Below, in pieces: positions 37,516 through 48,385 of a DNA stretch of 64,000 bases. The translations under genes were made by a program, and so were the position numbers. The stretch comes from Lophius americanus (lineage: Eukaryota > Chordata > Actinopteri > Lophiiformes > Lophiidae). How positions within the stretch are numbered: the stretch's first letter is position 1; each line of letters starts with the position of its first letter. Where the stretch lies: contig JBBDHG010000098.1 of the NCBI GenBank assembly GCA_037951165.1, forward strand, positions 2,463,501 through 2,527,500, in the 5' to 3' direction. A model generated the notes under the pieces. It did not search any database and was not told the DNA's origin. It saw only the letters and a list, made by a program, of their open reading frames with translations.

Positions 37516-38375
37516 GAAGTCAGAACACCAGCAGGATCTAATTGTTTCAATAGTTCAGTTTATAAGGTTGGTGAATTTTTAAGTTTTTCAGCTTCTTTTA
37601 GGGTGCTCGGTCAGATATAGCAAATAGGTAAACACCTATCTTACAGTTGACATGATTCAGCAAAATTTGGTGCTTTGAACAATAAATTAGTATTTAATAA
37701 AGTTCTGTTGAAGAGTGCTGTTTTTACATTCACCTGCTTATTCAACTTTCCCTCCTTTCTTTTGCTTTCATCTTCATGTACCGCTGCCTCAGCTGGCAAT
37801 CCTCTGCACACTGTGTCTTCTTCGTTGGTGTTCAAAGCTAGTTTGGATCCAAAATATTTCATAACCACGATGTACCTCTTCAATTCAGCGAGTGACAATA
37901 TTCTGACCTCTACATCACAATCCAAAATCTCAAGAGCGCCATTGTATATTGTTTTATGGAGTTTGTTTTAGAACCCGCAAGGAGGGAAATTAAGTAAGTA
38001 AGTTTGATGCCATAATGTTAAAACAGATGGAATAATGTCACAACATTAGAAAAATAATAAGGGATATAGGAATCAAAGGAAGCAATATACTATACCATAT
38101 GGAAATGGAAATTTGTGAAATTTCAAATTAGGGAATTTTGCCAAGAACTCAACAGGGAAACACTCACTTTCTTCTTCAAAATTCACTCCTTTCTACCGGT
38201 TTTATCTTTATGTGCCGGCAGCTCGAGCTTACTGACGTCTGACGTGCAAACTATGTCTTCTTCTATAGTGTTCAAAGCCAGTTTGCATCCAAAATATTCC
38301 ATAACCACAAAATATATTCTCTATTTGGTGAATGACAATTTTCTGAGTTACAGTTTAATCCAGTATTAAAATTCC
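37516..38375. other. Array-flanking transition region with a diverged internal duplication
   Basis: This is unique sequence to the right of the array. Two segments about 440 bp apart (roughly 37740-37925 and 38180-38365) are recognisably similar, for example TTCAAAGCTAGTTTGGATCC at 37831 against TTCAAAGCCAGTTTGCATCC at 38271. On the - strand they read as related peptides (see next entry). No promoter, RNA gene or known domain was recognised. Confidence 0.6.
37641..37925 (-). CDS. Unrecognised 94-aa open frame (doubtful), with a broken paralogous segment downstream in + coordinates
   Basis: The - strand frame includes the stretch VVMKYFGSKLALNTNEEDTV followed by a charged EDESKRKEGK patch. 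The similar segment at about 38180-38365 reads on the same strand as VVMEYFGCKLALNTIEEDIV, then a matching charged region ending in RKE and a stop, but has at least two stops upstream. The amino-acid similarity suggests a coding origin (an exon or transposon fragment duplicated and then decayed), but I cannot name the family. No signal peptide, membrane segment or splice pattern could be established. Confidence 0.3.
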   Translation of the reverse strand: MDCDVEVRILSLAELKRYIVVMKYFGSKLALNTNEEDTVCRGLPAEAAVHEDESKRKEGKLNKQVNVKTALFNRTLLNTNLLFKAPNFAESCQL

Positions 38376-38443
38376 TCCTTCGAGCTAAACGTGTCTGGGA
38401 TTTCCACTACAGTCTTCCTCTCTACCAGCTGAGCTATCAACCG
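38376..38443 (-). pseudogene. Truncated tRNA-Tyr relic, inverted relative to the array
   Basis: Reverse-complemented, the segment reads GATAGCTCAGCTGGTAGAG, then GAAGACTGTAGTGGAAAT with the intron start, then CAGACACG, and ends GCTCGAAGGA. It keeps the A box, the GUA anticodon and the intron, but most of the anticodon 3' strand, the variable region and the T arm are missing, so there is no B box. This is a dead copy. Confidence 0.85.
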
Positions 38444-38628
38444 TTTTTATAGAACTGTAATTCAGTAAATCTGTAAATACCCAGCTTCTGGTTATGGGAT
38501 TCATAAAGTTCTGTCTTTATATTTCTTTATTTCATACTCCCTTTAATTTTCATTTAAGGAGACATAAGTCTGTGTTCTTTTTTTTAAAGGTTATACTTGT
38601 AGTCTTGTACAATATAAACATAATAAAT

Positions 38629-38740
38629 GGTAGAGCGGACGACTGACTCGAAATCCCCAACATCCTTCGGTCGCTGGTGCAAATCCGTCTCGAAACGACT
38701 GACTTCTAATCATCTCTTGAGTAATGTGCTTAGATCAATC
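38629..38740 (+). pseudogene. 5'-truncated tRNA-Tyr relic with array-type 3' flank
   Basis: The segment begins at GGTAGAGCGGACGACTGACT, continues CATCCTTCGGTCGCTGGTGC and AAATCCGTCTCGAAACGA, and carries a flank (TAATCATCTCTTGAGTAATG, then TTAGATCAATC) homologous to the array unit. The acceptor 5' strand and D-arm start are missing, the anticodon is lost and the B box is mutated. The shared flank shows it came from an array-type unit. Confidence 0.85.
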
Positions 38741-39205
38741 AAAAACAGTACAATACTAAGAAACCGTGATGATACATTTGTAACGAACCATTTAAATGTG
38801 CATGAAAAGTCCTCACAAAGCTTTTATCCTGTACTTTTAGGACATAGTCACAACCTGTATTTTCTTAGGAAATGTAAAATGTAAGCCATTAAACAATTCA
38901 AATGATTTTGATTTAAAGACAAAAGTCATATATATATATAAATAATTTAAATTAAAAAAAGAAAAGTCACACTGAATAAAATGAATAAAATGTTCCATGT
39001 AGCTTATTTGGTCTATTTTATATTCCCCATACGTTTCCATTAAGGATAAATTGGTTCTGTTTTTTATGAGGTAAGTTTTCCTTCCTCAGACCCCTTGGAT
39101 CATTTCTCAGATAGTGTTGACCGTCTGCGCATGTCTCTCGACCTTTAAAAGCACCGGGAAGGAAGGAGGGAAGGGGGGAGAAAAGGAGGCGACCGCACAA
39201 ATACA
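38741..39205. promoter_or_regulatory. 5' flank and probable promoter/5' UTR of tmem121b
   Basis: AT-rich sequence with a short (TA)n run near 38929-38940 gives way at about 39130 to a purine-rich tract (GGAAGGAAGGAGGGAAGG) just before the start codon. No TATA box could be assigned with confidence. No coding sequence is seen. Confidence 0.35.
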
Positions 39206-40378
39206 ATGATCTCAGACACTGCCAACCATCCGAAGGCCGAATATCTCCGATCAGAAGCGAACTGCTGGCCAGATTCTCCCGTCTCTTATTCCCCGGAATC
39301 CGGGCCGCTGAGCCGGAGGCGGGACACAGAGACCACGAGCGGAAGTGTCATCCCGGAGGAGAGCGCCAGCATCCATCCTCTGGTCTCCTCGGCTGCAACC
39401 GCCGCCTCCATCATGACATCTGGGGAGTTCGTCCAGAGTGGTCCTCTGCTGGCGCACAGATCCAGGAGGAGCCTCCTCTACAAGGTGCTCTGCTTCCTCC
39501 TCCTCATCCTTCAGGGCGGCGTCCTGGATTTCTACCTCATCATCTTCACCGACCTCTACTGGTGCTCCTGGATCGCCACGGATCTGGTCGTGATCTCCGG
39601 CTGGGGGATCTTCTTCATGAAGAACGCGCGGAGTAAAAGGGAGCGGGCCTGCGGCTTCCACCAGAAGAGCTCCATCTTCGGCTGCAACCTCGGGGAGTTC
39701 ACCTACGCCTACCTGGCCTGGCTAATTTACGTCATCGCCTGCACCCCGAAGGTGGTGCTCATCCTGGAGACCTCCATCCTGGATCTGATCGCGCTCAAGG
39801 TGCCGTGCGGCGTGACGGGCTTCAAGATCACCGTGCTTCTGTCCGCGCCGCTCCTCTTCTGCCTCATTAGCTCCGTGGTGGAGGATGTGAACGGATCCAC
39901 GCGCCACCGCTCCCACAGCTGCTTCATGAGCACGTGTCTGGACCTGGTGGACAGCTTCACGCTGCTGGAGCTGCTGCTGAAGAACGAGATCTCCACGGTC
40001 TACCTCAAGTACACCGTCATTTCGGTGTACTTCGTGGCCCTGGCGGTACCGGTGATCTGGCTCTACGAGCTGACCGCGTCCGAGCTGCGCTGGTGGCTGT
40101 GGGCCCGGTTCTCCACGGGCCTGCTGGTCAACGCCCCCCTTCTGGTGGTCAGGTGTTTCCAGGTGTTCGTGTACAAGACGCCAGTGTCGGTGTTCATGCT
40201 GAAGAACGTCTTCTTCCTGGTGTGTAAGGTGCTGGAGCTGCTGGAGCAGTGTGTGGCGGTGCGGGGGGTCCGAAGGCTGGCAAGCAGCTCCAACCCGGCC
40301 CAGTTCTCCCACTGCGTGTCCGAGAACGACATGTGTCCCCACGGATACGTCAACACCCTGGCTGTTACTCAGTCCTAA
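39206..40378 (+). CDS. tmem121b: Transmembrane protein 121B (CECR6)
   Basis: This is an intact single-exon gene of 390 residues. The N-terminal ~85 residues are hydrophilic (Ser/Pro/Thr-rich) and poorly conserved. Hydrophobic segments follow at about 91-113, 119-138, 166-187, 207-224, 259-279 and 294-313, so it is a multi-pass membrane protein. Family landmarks include FTDLYWCSWIATDLVV (113-129), YLAWLIYVIACTPKVVLIL (169-187), STCLDLVDSFTLLELLL (242-258), VFMLKNVFF (329-337) and the C-terminal HGYVNTLAV. That C-terminus and the HC-SEN stretch before it match TMEM121B rather than TMEM121. The human protein is longer (about 580 residues) because of Gly/Pro-rich inserts; this compact form is as expected for fish. 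The coding sequence is much more GC-rich than its surroundings. It is convergent with il17ra, as in mammals. The molecular function is not well defined. Confidence 0.95.
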   Translation: MISDTANHPKAEYLRSEANCWPDSPVSYSPESGPLSRRRDTETTSGSVIPEESASIHPLVSSAATAASIMTSGEFVQSGPLLAHRSRRSLLYKVLCFLLLILQGGVLDFYLIIFTDLYWCSWIATDLVVISGWGIFFMKNARSKRERACGFHQKSSIFGCNLGEFTYAYLAWLIYVIACTPKVVLILETSILDLIALKVPCGVTGFKITVLLSAPLLFCLISSVVEDVNGSTRHRSHSCFMSTCLDLVDSFTLLELLLKNEISTVYLKYTVISVYFVALAVPVIWLYELTASELRWWLWARFSTGLLVNAPLLVVRCFQVFVYKTPVSVFMLKNVFFLVCKVLELLEQCVAVRGVRRLASSSNPAQFSHCVSENDMCPHGYVNTLAVTQS

Positions 40379-41670
40379 AGGCTGGAGGACAAGGCGTGCT
40401 GCCTTCAGGACGGAGCTGGATGTCGGAAAGTCCAATATTTGAAAGCTGCTCAGCACAAAAAAAAGAAAACGTTTGTTGCAGTAACTTTATTTTATGTCAA
40501 CTCGTCTCAGAGGATAACTTTATGTCAATCCAGATATTTTTTTTGATTTCAGCTGCAGTGGTGAGTGTGTTGTGGGACCAGTTGTCATGACATAATTAAG
40601 ACAGATTCAAAAACCACTTCAGTGCACGTACAGGGTGTCAAGGGAACATTTCAGATATTTCTACTCACAGAATGAAAGATAAAAATGAATGAAGATAAAA
40701 CATTGAAATAGCCCACATTTAAAGGACAATTTCACCCAAATCGGAAAAATCGATATTTTTTCTCTTACCCAGATGCCAGAAGTGATCATGGTGACAATCA
40801 TTAACGAAATGGTGTTACCTTGAGATCACAAGATAATTATCATATTATATACTATACAATCATATTTACATATTCGCTCTCCACATCTGCGAAATCAAGA
40901 GGTTGTTTACTTTATATTTTTTTATGTTCATCTAAGATCAGATTTCTCATGTCTGTAATGTGGACAGACCATATTCTCATATTCACTACAGTAATTGTGA
41001 ATAAAATGGCATCAAAGTGAAAAGAAAAAGAAAATACATGTATATATATGAATATATTTACATTGTATAAACCAATTTTGAGAGACACACCTTTAGGGTT
41101 TTACCAAATCCAGCGGTTTTATAGACCGCTAGATGAATGTCATGAATGAACAGACAAGGGAACCCCTATAAGCCCCCCTTGGCATAAAAACAGTTGATTA
41201 GAGATGATCGACATAACAAACAATTGAGTTTATCTACCATTGCAGTAAGATAATCACATTCCCTAAATTAAGCAAAATAATCTAGGCTGAAGAAAAATAA
41301 GACGTCTCCTGAAGTGAGCACTAAACTACTCCTACCAGCACATCAAATTCTTGTTTGAGTGAAAAGATGGAAAAACCAGATGAGCTTTCGTCATTGGAGA
41401 GTCATCGGCTCTGTAATTCAACAGAGTTGAAAAGAGTTGAATTACAGCTGAAACTGAAAGCCACAGAGCAGCAGCAACACCAGGTAGTGTCTCATGCTGC
41501 TGCCATCCTCTTGAAATACATCAAAATGCACCAGAATATACTTATGAAATACCACAGTGTGCTTAAAATAACTAATCCTGACTAATATAGGTGTACTTGT
41601 ATCACAACTAGAAATGAGATTGCCAAGAGATTGAAATGTATCTCGAGCAATAGTAAAAATGTAAGCCATA
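40379..41670. other. tmem121b 3' flank; no gene recognised
   Basis: Contains the probable tmem121b 3' UTR, then AT-rich intergenic sequence. A 76-aa open frame at 41355-41585 (+) has Gln-rich, Lys-rich composition but no recognisable domain and is not called. Confidence 0.5.
41000..41005 (+). terminator. Candidate polyadenylation signal for tmem121b
   Basis: AATAAA lies about 620 bp after the tmem121b stop, in AT-rich sequence. It is the first perfect hexamer I noticed downstream on this strand. Use is inferred. Confidence 0.35.
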
Positions 41671-42115
41671 AACTGATCCGCCCCAACATTATAACCATCG
41701 ACAGGTGAGGTCAGCATAAAATCGGTAATCTTGTTAAAAGGGTATCTCTCAGTTGCTGGGATACATTTGGAATTTTGTCCTGAAGTTGACCTGTCCTGAA
41801 AGCAGGAAGGTGTTGGAAGCAGGAAAAATGGACAAGCCTAAGGATCTGAGTGACTTTGACCTTGAGCAAACGGTGAGGGGCTAGACGACTGGGTCATAGC
41901 ATCTCCAGAACTGCTGGTCTTGTTGGGTACTCCGGATCTGCTTTGGTTGATACTGGTTCATTGATGTGTGACACAGAGGAGCTAATGTAGCACAAGTTGC
42001 TCAAAGCGTTCCTCACCGGCGTCAGAACACACAGTAAACCCTCAGCCGTTTAGGCAACAAAAAGGGAACCTACGCAATATTAGGCAGGTGGTTTTAATGT
42101 TATGGCTGATCAGTT
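41671..42115. mobile_element. Internally deleted Tc1/mariner-like element with TIRs and TA duplication
   Basis: The ends are inverted repeats: AACTGATCCGCCCCAACATT at the left, and GGTTTTAATGTTATGGCTGA then TCAGT at the right. They are flanked by TA at 41669-41670 and 42116-42117. The interior has recognisable pieces of a fish Tc1-like transposase gene (GTTGGAAGCAGGAAAAATGG; GGCTAGACGACTGGGTCA; TCAGAACACACAGT; AATATTAGGCAGGTGG), but most of the transposase is deleted and broken, so it is non-autonomous. Confidence 0.85.
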
Positions 42116-42480
42116 TAGTGCTTTAAATAATAGTTAACAACAAAGCTATTTGTGAAACTTTATTTGGATTAAACAACAGACACGGATCTCTCCTTACCAT
42201 GCCGGACATGAGAAAGGATAAGACGCTTAAAATAAAACACTCTGACTTCAACAAAGAAGTTTTTGTCAGTATTGATCAAACAAAACTAAAATTAGATAAA
42301 AAATGATGATATGCAAAGGAATACTAAACAAGTGAAAAACCACCAGGTAAGAAAACCATCTTGTCAGACAGTTAACATTAAATATTGCCTTGATTTAAGA
42401 TAATTGATCTGACTTAGATTCCAGCTTTTCAATCTTAATCTTATTCTTCTTACTACAATCTTATATTTGTTATGTTGCAC

Positions 42481-42524
42481 TGAGAAAAGAAAAGAAAAGA
42501 AAAGAACAGAACAGAACAGAACAG
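42481..42524. repeat. Compound pentanucleotide microsatellite (AAAAG)n-(AACAG)n
   Basis: About four AAAAG-type units are followed by about four AACAG units, ending at CAGTCGCTCG. Simple repeat. Confidence 0.9.
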
Positions 42525-45502
42525 TCGCTCGTTCTTCGTATTAACCCTGCATCGCTATCTGAACATCTTATCAGCTCCTTTCTGAGTATAATATCCAACA
42601 CACATATCATCAGCCACCTGAAATGCTTCTGAGTCTCGGCAGTGGGACTTCATTAACTTAACATGAGGTCGATCCCACCCGTCGACCCCCGAATTCATTC
42701 TGATAGAAGAAAGTACACAATGCACCCTAGGGTGCATATTATCACAAATCAAACTACCACAGAGGGATTGCGCCAGAGGCCCTCTGAGGGTCTTGGGCTG
42801 TGCTCTGTGATCCAGCTATGACCAGTTTATCTAGTAACCACACTGCAATCATGGTGGATTCAGGGTCACAGGATTTAAAAACAAACAAACATTCATTTCC
42901 ACACGGAGCAGTAGATTCTTTGGAAGACGAGATGTCAGAAAACGGCATTTTTCAATCCATGGTGCTGACTCGTGATATTGAACACAACATGAAAATGGAT
43001 TTTGCCATTTTTTTGGAGATTCACGGAATACATTGTATGAACATGGTGAGGACCGGCATGACTCTGCTCTCCAGCTGTGAGTGGAGAACAGACTGCAGGA
43101 CACTGGAACTAGTTGGTATGTGTTTGTTCAGGCTGGGTGGAGGACAGGACGTGGGGTGCACCTGAAAGGACTCTCCACTCGACTGGACTCTGCTCCTTGT
43201 ACACTCTTGTTTCTTTCGATGAGTGTTTTGTCTGCTGTCTGTGCTGGTTCTAAGTAGATACCACTGACCCATCAGTGCCATGAATTACAGGTTTCCTACA
43301 GCTCATTTCAAACGGACAGATGGCATCACTGGCTACACTTCTGTGTTACTACTTCTGTCGCTGTCCAGCTCCTCCAAGATCATTGGCTTATGTTTGCAGA
43401 GACATCATTGCATTCATCTAAGAAAAAGGCTTTTTCGACCTGTTATTTCTGAATCTACCAAATAATTAATCTCAGAAACCGGAGAGAAGTTTTCATGCAA
43501 AAAATGATTGTTTTACGTTAATTGAATCCAATTCTGAGCTGGCATGTTTTATGGTAAGAAAAGTCATGTCGCACTTACGGAGGGTTACCGTACCCCAAGC
43601 AGGTTTTTTTTTTAGGTATTTGGTAGATTCTGAAAGAATAGAGCAGAAATGAACTTTTGCATCCGAACAATTATCTCGTTGAACGATGAAGATTGCGAAT
43701 GAATCGTGCTTCTGTGAGCATTCCGTCTTACATCTGTCCTTTTAGGGCGCAATAGCCCCAGGGTGCTAGTTTCATTACCACTGGTGCAATATTATACAAT
43801 GTACAAAGTTATATAATTATGAATAAGTTTGTCAGCTCAATGTATGTGAGCATATTTTTGATGCTAAAATCTTTAGTTCCTCCTTTTCTAAATCTTTCGT
43901 AGACTCATTTCAATTACCCTGTGACATCATCAACTACGCCGATGATGTCATAGATGGTGCTGCTATTTTCCCCCCCTTTTTTTTCACTTTGGCATTGGGA
44001 CTTTTACATAACTTTTTGGATCATTTATTGCAGAAGTGGAGTCTGCCTCCATTGAATACACATCTTTTATTTTAAAATCATATATCCGGGCTATGCCATG
44101 CCGTCTGGGTCACCGAAAGGGCCCAGCTCTCAATTCGTCCAGCACCCTTTTATTAATTCATGGGTCTTTATTGATTTATCTTGAAGCACGAGCTTCATTT
44201 TCAGTTCTGGAATAGTTATATGCGCTACTTTCTCAATGTTTTATGAATTTGAACAAACATGAATAACTTCATGTCTATATGAAGACACAGTTTTCACACA
44301 GTTCAATTATTTCACCATACGGTTTGAGATCTGAGGTCTTGGATAACTGTCCCATAAATCTACCTTAATCAATATTTTAGTCAAATATATATTATCAAAA
44401 TATTTCAGCTACACTGCAGATTTCTAAAACCGTTAATGTCATACGCCATTATGATTGAAATCAGAACACATTAGAACTTTTGTTTTGAGCTGCACCAAAT
44501 TGTTCACTCAAAGACCCTCCTCCACCCACCATTTAAAAATGCCTGACTTTTTTTGAATCAAAATACATGTTTTTATCCCTGAGGAGAAATGTAACAATAA
44601 CCTTATCTTCCAAAAAAGATATTCTGTCTTGCATAGCCCCCTTCATCCTGATCCATTTCAAGTTCTAACAGTTTTGTCCATCGCCCAGGCACAACCTCTC
44701 CAACAGATTTAGTTGAAATCGGGTGATGAGACAACCAGACCAGTGCAAATGAGAATGTTCGTTCCCTGGTTTCTCTAATATTGCTCTGCTGAGAGGGGCC
44801 ACAGGTCCTCATTTTAAACAGCTTGTTTATTTAATGCCTATTATTTAGGAGCTGTATGTGCTCATAGATTATGAGATGAATTTAATCACAGTGAGAATGT
44901 CAGCAGCTGAGTTTGCTTCTCTGCGACTGATCCCTGTATGCAGGTAAGCAGTCACATGAATTTCAAAACAATCCGCTTCTGGCTGCTTCTGTTATCAGAT
45001 AATCGGATAACAGGGAGAAGTGACCGTACTTGACCCATTCAAACAAATAATCAAAAGTATTGCTGCATCGGTGCAGCTGAATTCACTATTTGTTAATCTA
45101 TGCACTTTCCCCCTAACGTGGAACTTGATCACATGACTGATTTAAATGGTAATTGTCTGTGCCATTTACGCACAAGGCGCAGTAGTATAATATATTAATA
45201 TATAACATATTATATACATTTTTTCACATTGAAACTAGGCTTACGCTGTCTTCCCTGACAGCAAGGGTATACCTACAAAAAGCCCCCGATCCCCTATAAT
45301 GTACTCAAGTTTGTTATGAAGCTATCATTGAAAAACAGGGATTTGTGTAATAATAGAAGAAGAAAAAAGGTGACTGGTGACTAAAATTGTAACTATTAAA
45401 GTAAAATTGGATATATACAAGATAGATCTCCTCGCGGCAATTCATTTTCAGCAGATTTAGACTATATTGGACCAATGTTTGAGGAATTCTGGGCAAAACA
45501 CG

Positions 45503-45644
45503 TTTGGAGATAAAGCTTTCCGTAGTGTTGGAAATAAATAACCCCAAAATCTGTCCAGTTCTTCCATGCACTAAAGTCTATGGTATAAAATTAGGAAATG
45601 ATCCATGAAACAGTTTTTGAGTTATTATATAAACACGAAGGATC
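45503..45644. repeat. Dispersed repeat family X, copy 1
   Basis: It begins TTTGGAGATAAAGCTTTCCG and includes CCAAAATCTGTCCAGTTCTT, then GGTATAAAATTAGGAAATGA. It is similar over about 140 bp to 47119-47260. No terminal repeats or coding potential were recognised; the family is unknown to me. Confidence 0.55.
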
Positions 45645-46845
45645 TGCGGAGGTGGACACAAAGACGTTTCATAATATTCCCAATATGTTGTGGGCATAAT
45701 AATTTGGAGCCAAGCGGCTGTCGTCCTGATAAATCGAGAAGAACCGGTAGAGCTGCAGTGAAACGTCGCTGTGAGTCTCTTCATCAGATAAATATATTAG
45801 ATGTGGATTTGGATTATGTCAGAGTCAATCCGTGCATCACCAGTGGATAAAATATGAAGCTATGTAGATGTATCTCAGCATCTGAATAACATGGCCTTTG
45901 AATAAAAGGCTCAAACTTTGGCTTCAGGATAGATTTGTCAAAGAATGACAGAACCCCCTCTTTTCCCCCCACATCAAGATAGTAACTTGTCATAAACGCA
46001 TATAATGACACCTTCATTTTTGAGCTCAATGACTATATGCTCAAGCAAACCACGAGATGTTGATGAGTAAGTGGTTTTTGAGGAATTTATTTCCAAAAAT
46101 GGCTTCCACAGTGAACCTTTGCTCCCAAAGCTGAATTAGAAACTTGTATCAGGACGTCTTTGAAAAGGTTATTGAATCAGGCTGCTTGATGTCCAAGCGG
46201 CCCTCTGGAGGATTACTGCTGCTGTGCAGACGGAGAGACCTGTTGAATGCTCCAGTGGTTTGTGTCGACCTTGTCTCTCATATGTGCACCAAGAGCAGCT
46301 TCTCTTTCTTCATTGCCCATCGAATCATGCCAAAGTATATGAAATGTTACAATTCAAACTGGCTTTTTATTATTTCCTTGTGCCAGTAATCTCTTAAGCC
46401 TTTGCCTAACTTGGAAATGTCTGAGTCTTTATTAGACGCTTAAGTACAGTTTGCCTTTAAGCTGCGTAGAAAGCACAGTGCTAACTTCACTGACACTACG
46501 AAAGCTTTCATGGGACATGGGCACCGAAGATAATCGTGCTGCACACCTTCAGTTGTTTTCACCATGCTGTGTAAAAAAAAAAAAACAGGGTTAAATCTGA
46601 ACACTCTACTGTCTTTCCTCCAAGCTCACAGGACGTTTGCAGAGCGTTGCCGTTTACAGATGGGATTGTACCTGTGCTGTTGCGTGGTGTATATCTGTAC
46701 TGATATAATCCGATGTATGTACTGTACATGTGAAACACAATATCATGTGGTCGGGAAATGAAGTCAGTTTGAGGAAAATGTTGTAAATGAATTTTTTGTT
46801 TATTATGGATCCTGTTATAACAGAGAAGCGGATGACCTAAAATGT

Positions 46846-46874
46846 AAAAAAAAAATAAAAATAAAAATAAAAAG
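46846..46874. repeat. A-rich simple repeat (AAAAAT)n
   Basis: Short run of TAAAAA units. It could be the tail of a retroposon, but no upstream body was recognised. Confidence 0.6.
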
Positions 46875-47118
46875 TACAGAGAAAATCAGCCGCTCCTGAC
46901 TAACCCAGTGGTTGGTTTAAAACGAGCTGGAGACCTTCAGACTCCATCTCTCTAGAAAACATCTGTAAAATGTTGGATATTAATTAAGCACATCTGCTCA
47001 AGCATTGTAATTAAGTATACATTTTAGGTAGTTGCACTTCAATATTTAGATCATCCGTCTGACAGCTGTAGTTATTAGTTACCTCTCAGATTACAACTGA
47101 AACCATGGCCTGAAAGAC

Positions 47119-47260
47119 ATTGGAGATAAAGCTCCCCCTAGTGTCGGACTTGTACAACCGACCTTTTCCCAAAATCAATCCAGTTCTTCATCACGTGTGT
47201 CTAAGTGGGTATAAAATGTGAAAATGATCAATGAAATAGTTGAAGTTATGGCTTCAACAC
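47119..47260. repeat. Dispersed repeat family X, copy 2
   Basis: It begins TTGGAGATAAAGCTCCCCCT and includes CCAAAATCAATCCAGTTCTT, then GTGAAAATGATCAATGAAAT. It aligns with 45503-45644 in the same orientation. Confidence 0.55.
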
Positions 47261-48119
47261 CAAGGAGCTATTGGGGGGTTGAGGCATCGTCGTCTATGAT
47301 TCCATGATATCCTGACTTTTAGGGGATAAAAGTTTGCTAAATTAAAAAAATAATATTTAAAGATAATTCTAAAATTGTTTGACGTTGTAAATAGGCTGAT
47401 GTTATTAGAAGTGGACTTTATAGAGATTTGAGAGTTGAGATTCTTACAGGGCAGAGATGATATAAACAGTCTTTGTTAATCTAATACATTCAACTACTTA
47501 TCTGCATAAAGTAGTTAGATTACCTCATCCATTAACATTTACAGCAGGAACACAGGCCTTATATAATGAAAATTAAATCCCAAAAAATCCAATAATAGTA
47601 CTCAGAGGGGCCAGTCTACCGCACAATGTGTACGTTTTCTTTTGATACTTTAAGTACATTTAACAAAAAATACACTTACACTTTTACTTAAAGAAGATTT
47701 TAGACATGACTTTAACTTGTAGTGGAGTATTTTCAAAGTGTAGTATTAATTAATACTTTCACTCAAGTAAAGAATCTGAATACTCCATCCACCATAGCAT
47801 CTGTTTCTGTGTGAAGTCAACAGCTAAGAATCCAGCAGTTCAAACCTGGCATTATAAAGTGTCTATATGCATCAGCCTCCATGACTACATGTGACCAGAT
47901 CTCAAATCTCCTCTCTGTATGTTTAGTGATGTGGGTCAACCGTTTACCTGTAACCTAACGACTACATCAAACACCTCAACTGGAGCTTAAATACCTGACC
48001 CCCCCCCCCAGTGGGTTAGAACTGTGTAAGCCTCTTGAATGAGAGGTGAAACCTCTTCAACGCTATCTGACAGCTATCGCTAAATGTTACATTAATATTA
48101 ATGTTATTATCAACCTGGG

Positions 48120-48385
48120 ATCCCTGCTGCTTCTGCCACGGCCCGACCATGGAGGTTGAAGACAGTGGATTATAGTCATGGCAGTAGGCCGTCCACCCTG
48201 AGTCTTGGATCTGCTCGAGGTTTCTGCCCGTTAAAAAGGCAGTTTTTCTCGCCATTGTCGCCAAGTGCTGCTCACGGAGGAATTTGTTGTTATAATGAGT
48301 TTGGTCTAGACCTGCTCTTTCTGGAAAGCACCGTGAGACAACTGTTGTTGGAGTTAGCATTATATAAATAAAGATTGATGGAACA
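48120..48385 (+). mobile_element. 3' end of a fish non-LTR retroposon (SINE/LINE tail)
   Basis: Contains TGCTCGAGGTTTCTGCCCGT, TTTTTCTCGCCATTGTCGCC, GTCTAGACCTGCTC and the terminal GCATTATATAAATAAAGATT. This is a 3' region very common in teleost genomes and typical of non-LTR elements ending in an AT-rich tail. There is no coding capacity left. The exact family (RTE-like or SINE) is not decided. Confidence 0.7.

Larger units (their letters stand above)
42118..48119. other. Intergenic region between tmem121b and il17ra; no gene recognised
   Basis: Six kilobases of AT-rich sequence without a credible gene. Several open frames of 60-120 codons (for example 42800-43165 + and 45314-45571 -) show no domain, no splice context and no conserved composition, and are treated as chance. 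It contains an AAAAG/AACAG microsatellite and one small dispersed repeat family, listed separately. Confidence 0.5.

Noticed and set aside
39251..40456. Several long open frames antisense to or out of frame with tmem121b (for example 244 codons at 39722-40456 -)
   Set aside because: They are shadows of a GC-rich coding sequence. The + strand 390-aa frame has clear family motifs.
42800..43165. 121-codon + strand open frame in the intergenic region
   Set aside because: No domain, no splice context and an equally open antisense frame; consistent with chance.
44930..45020. Short inverted repeat CTGTTATC/GATAACAG
   Set aside because: Only 8-bp arms with no further context; expected by chance.
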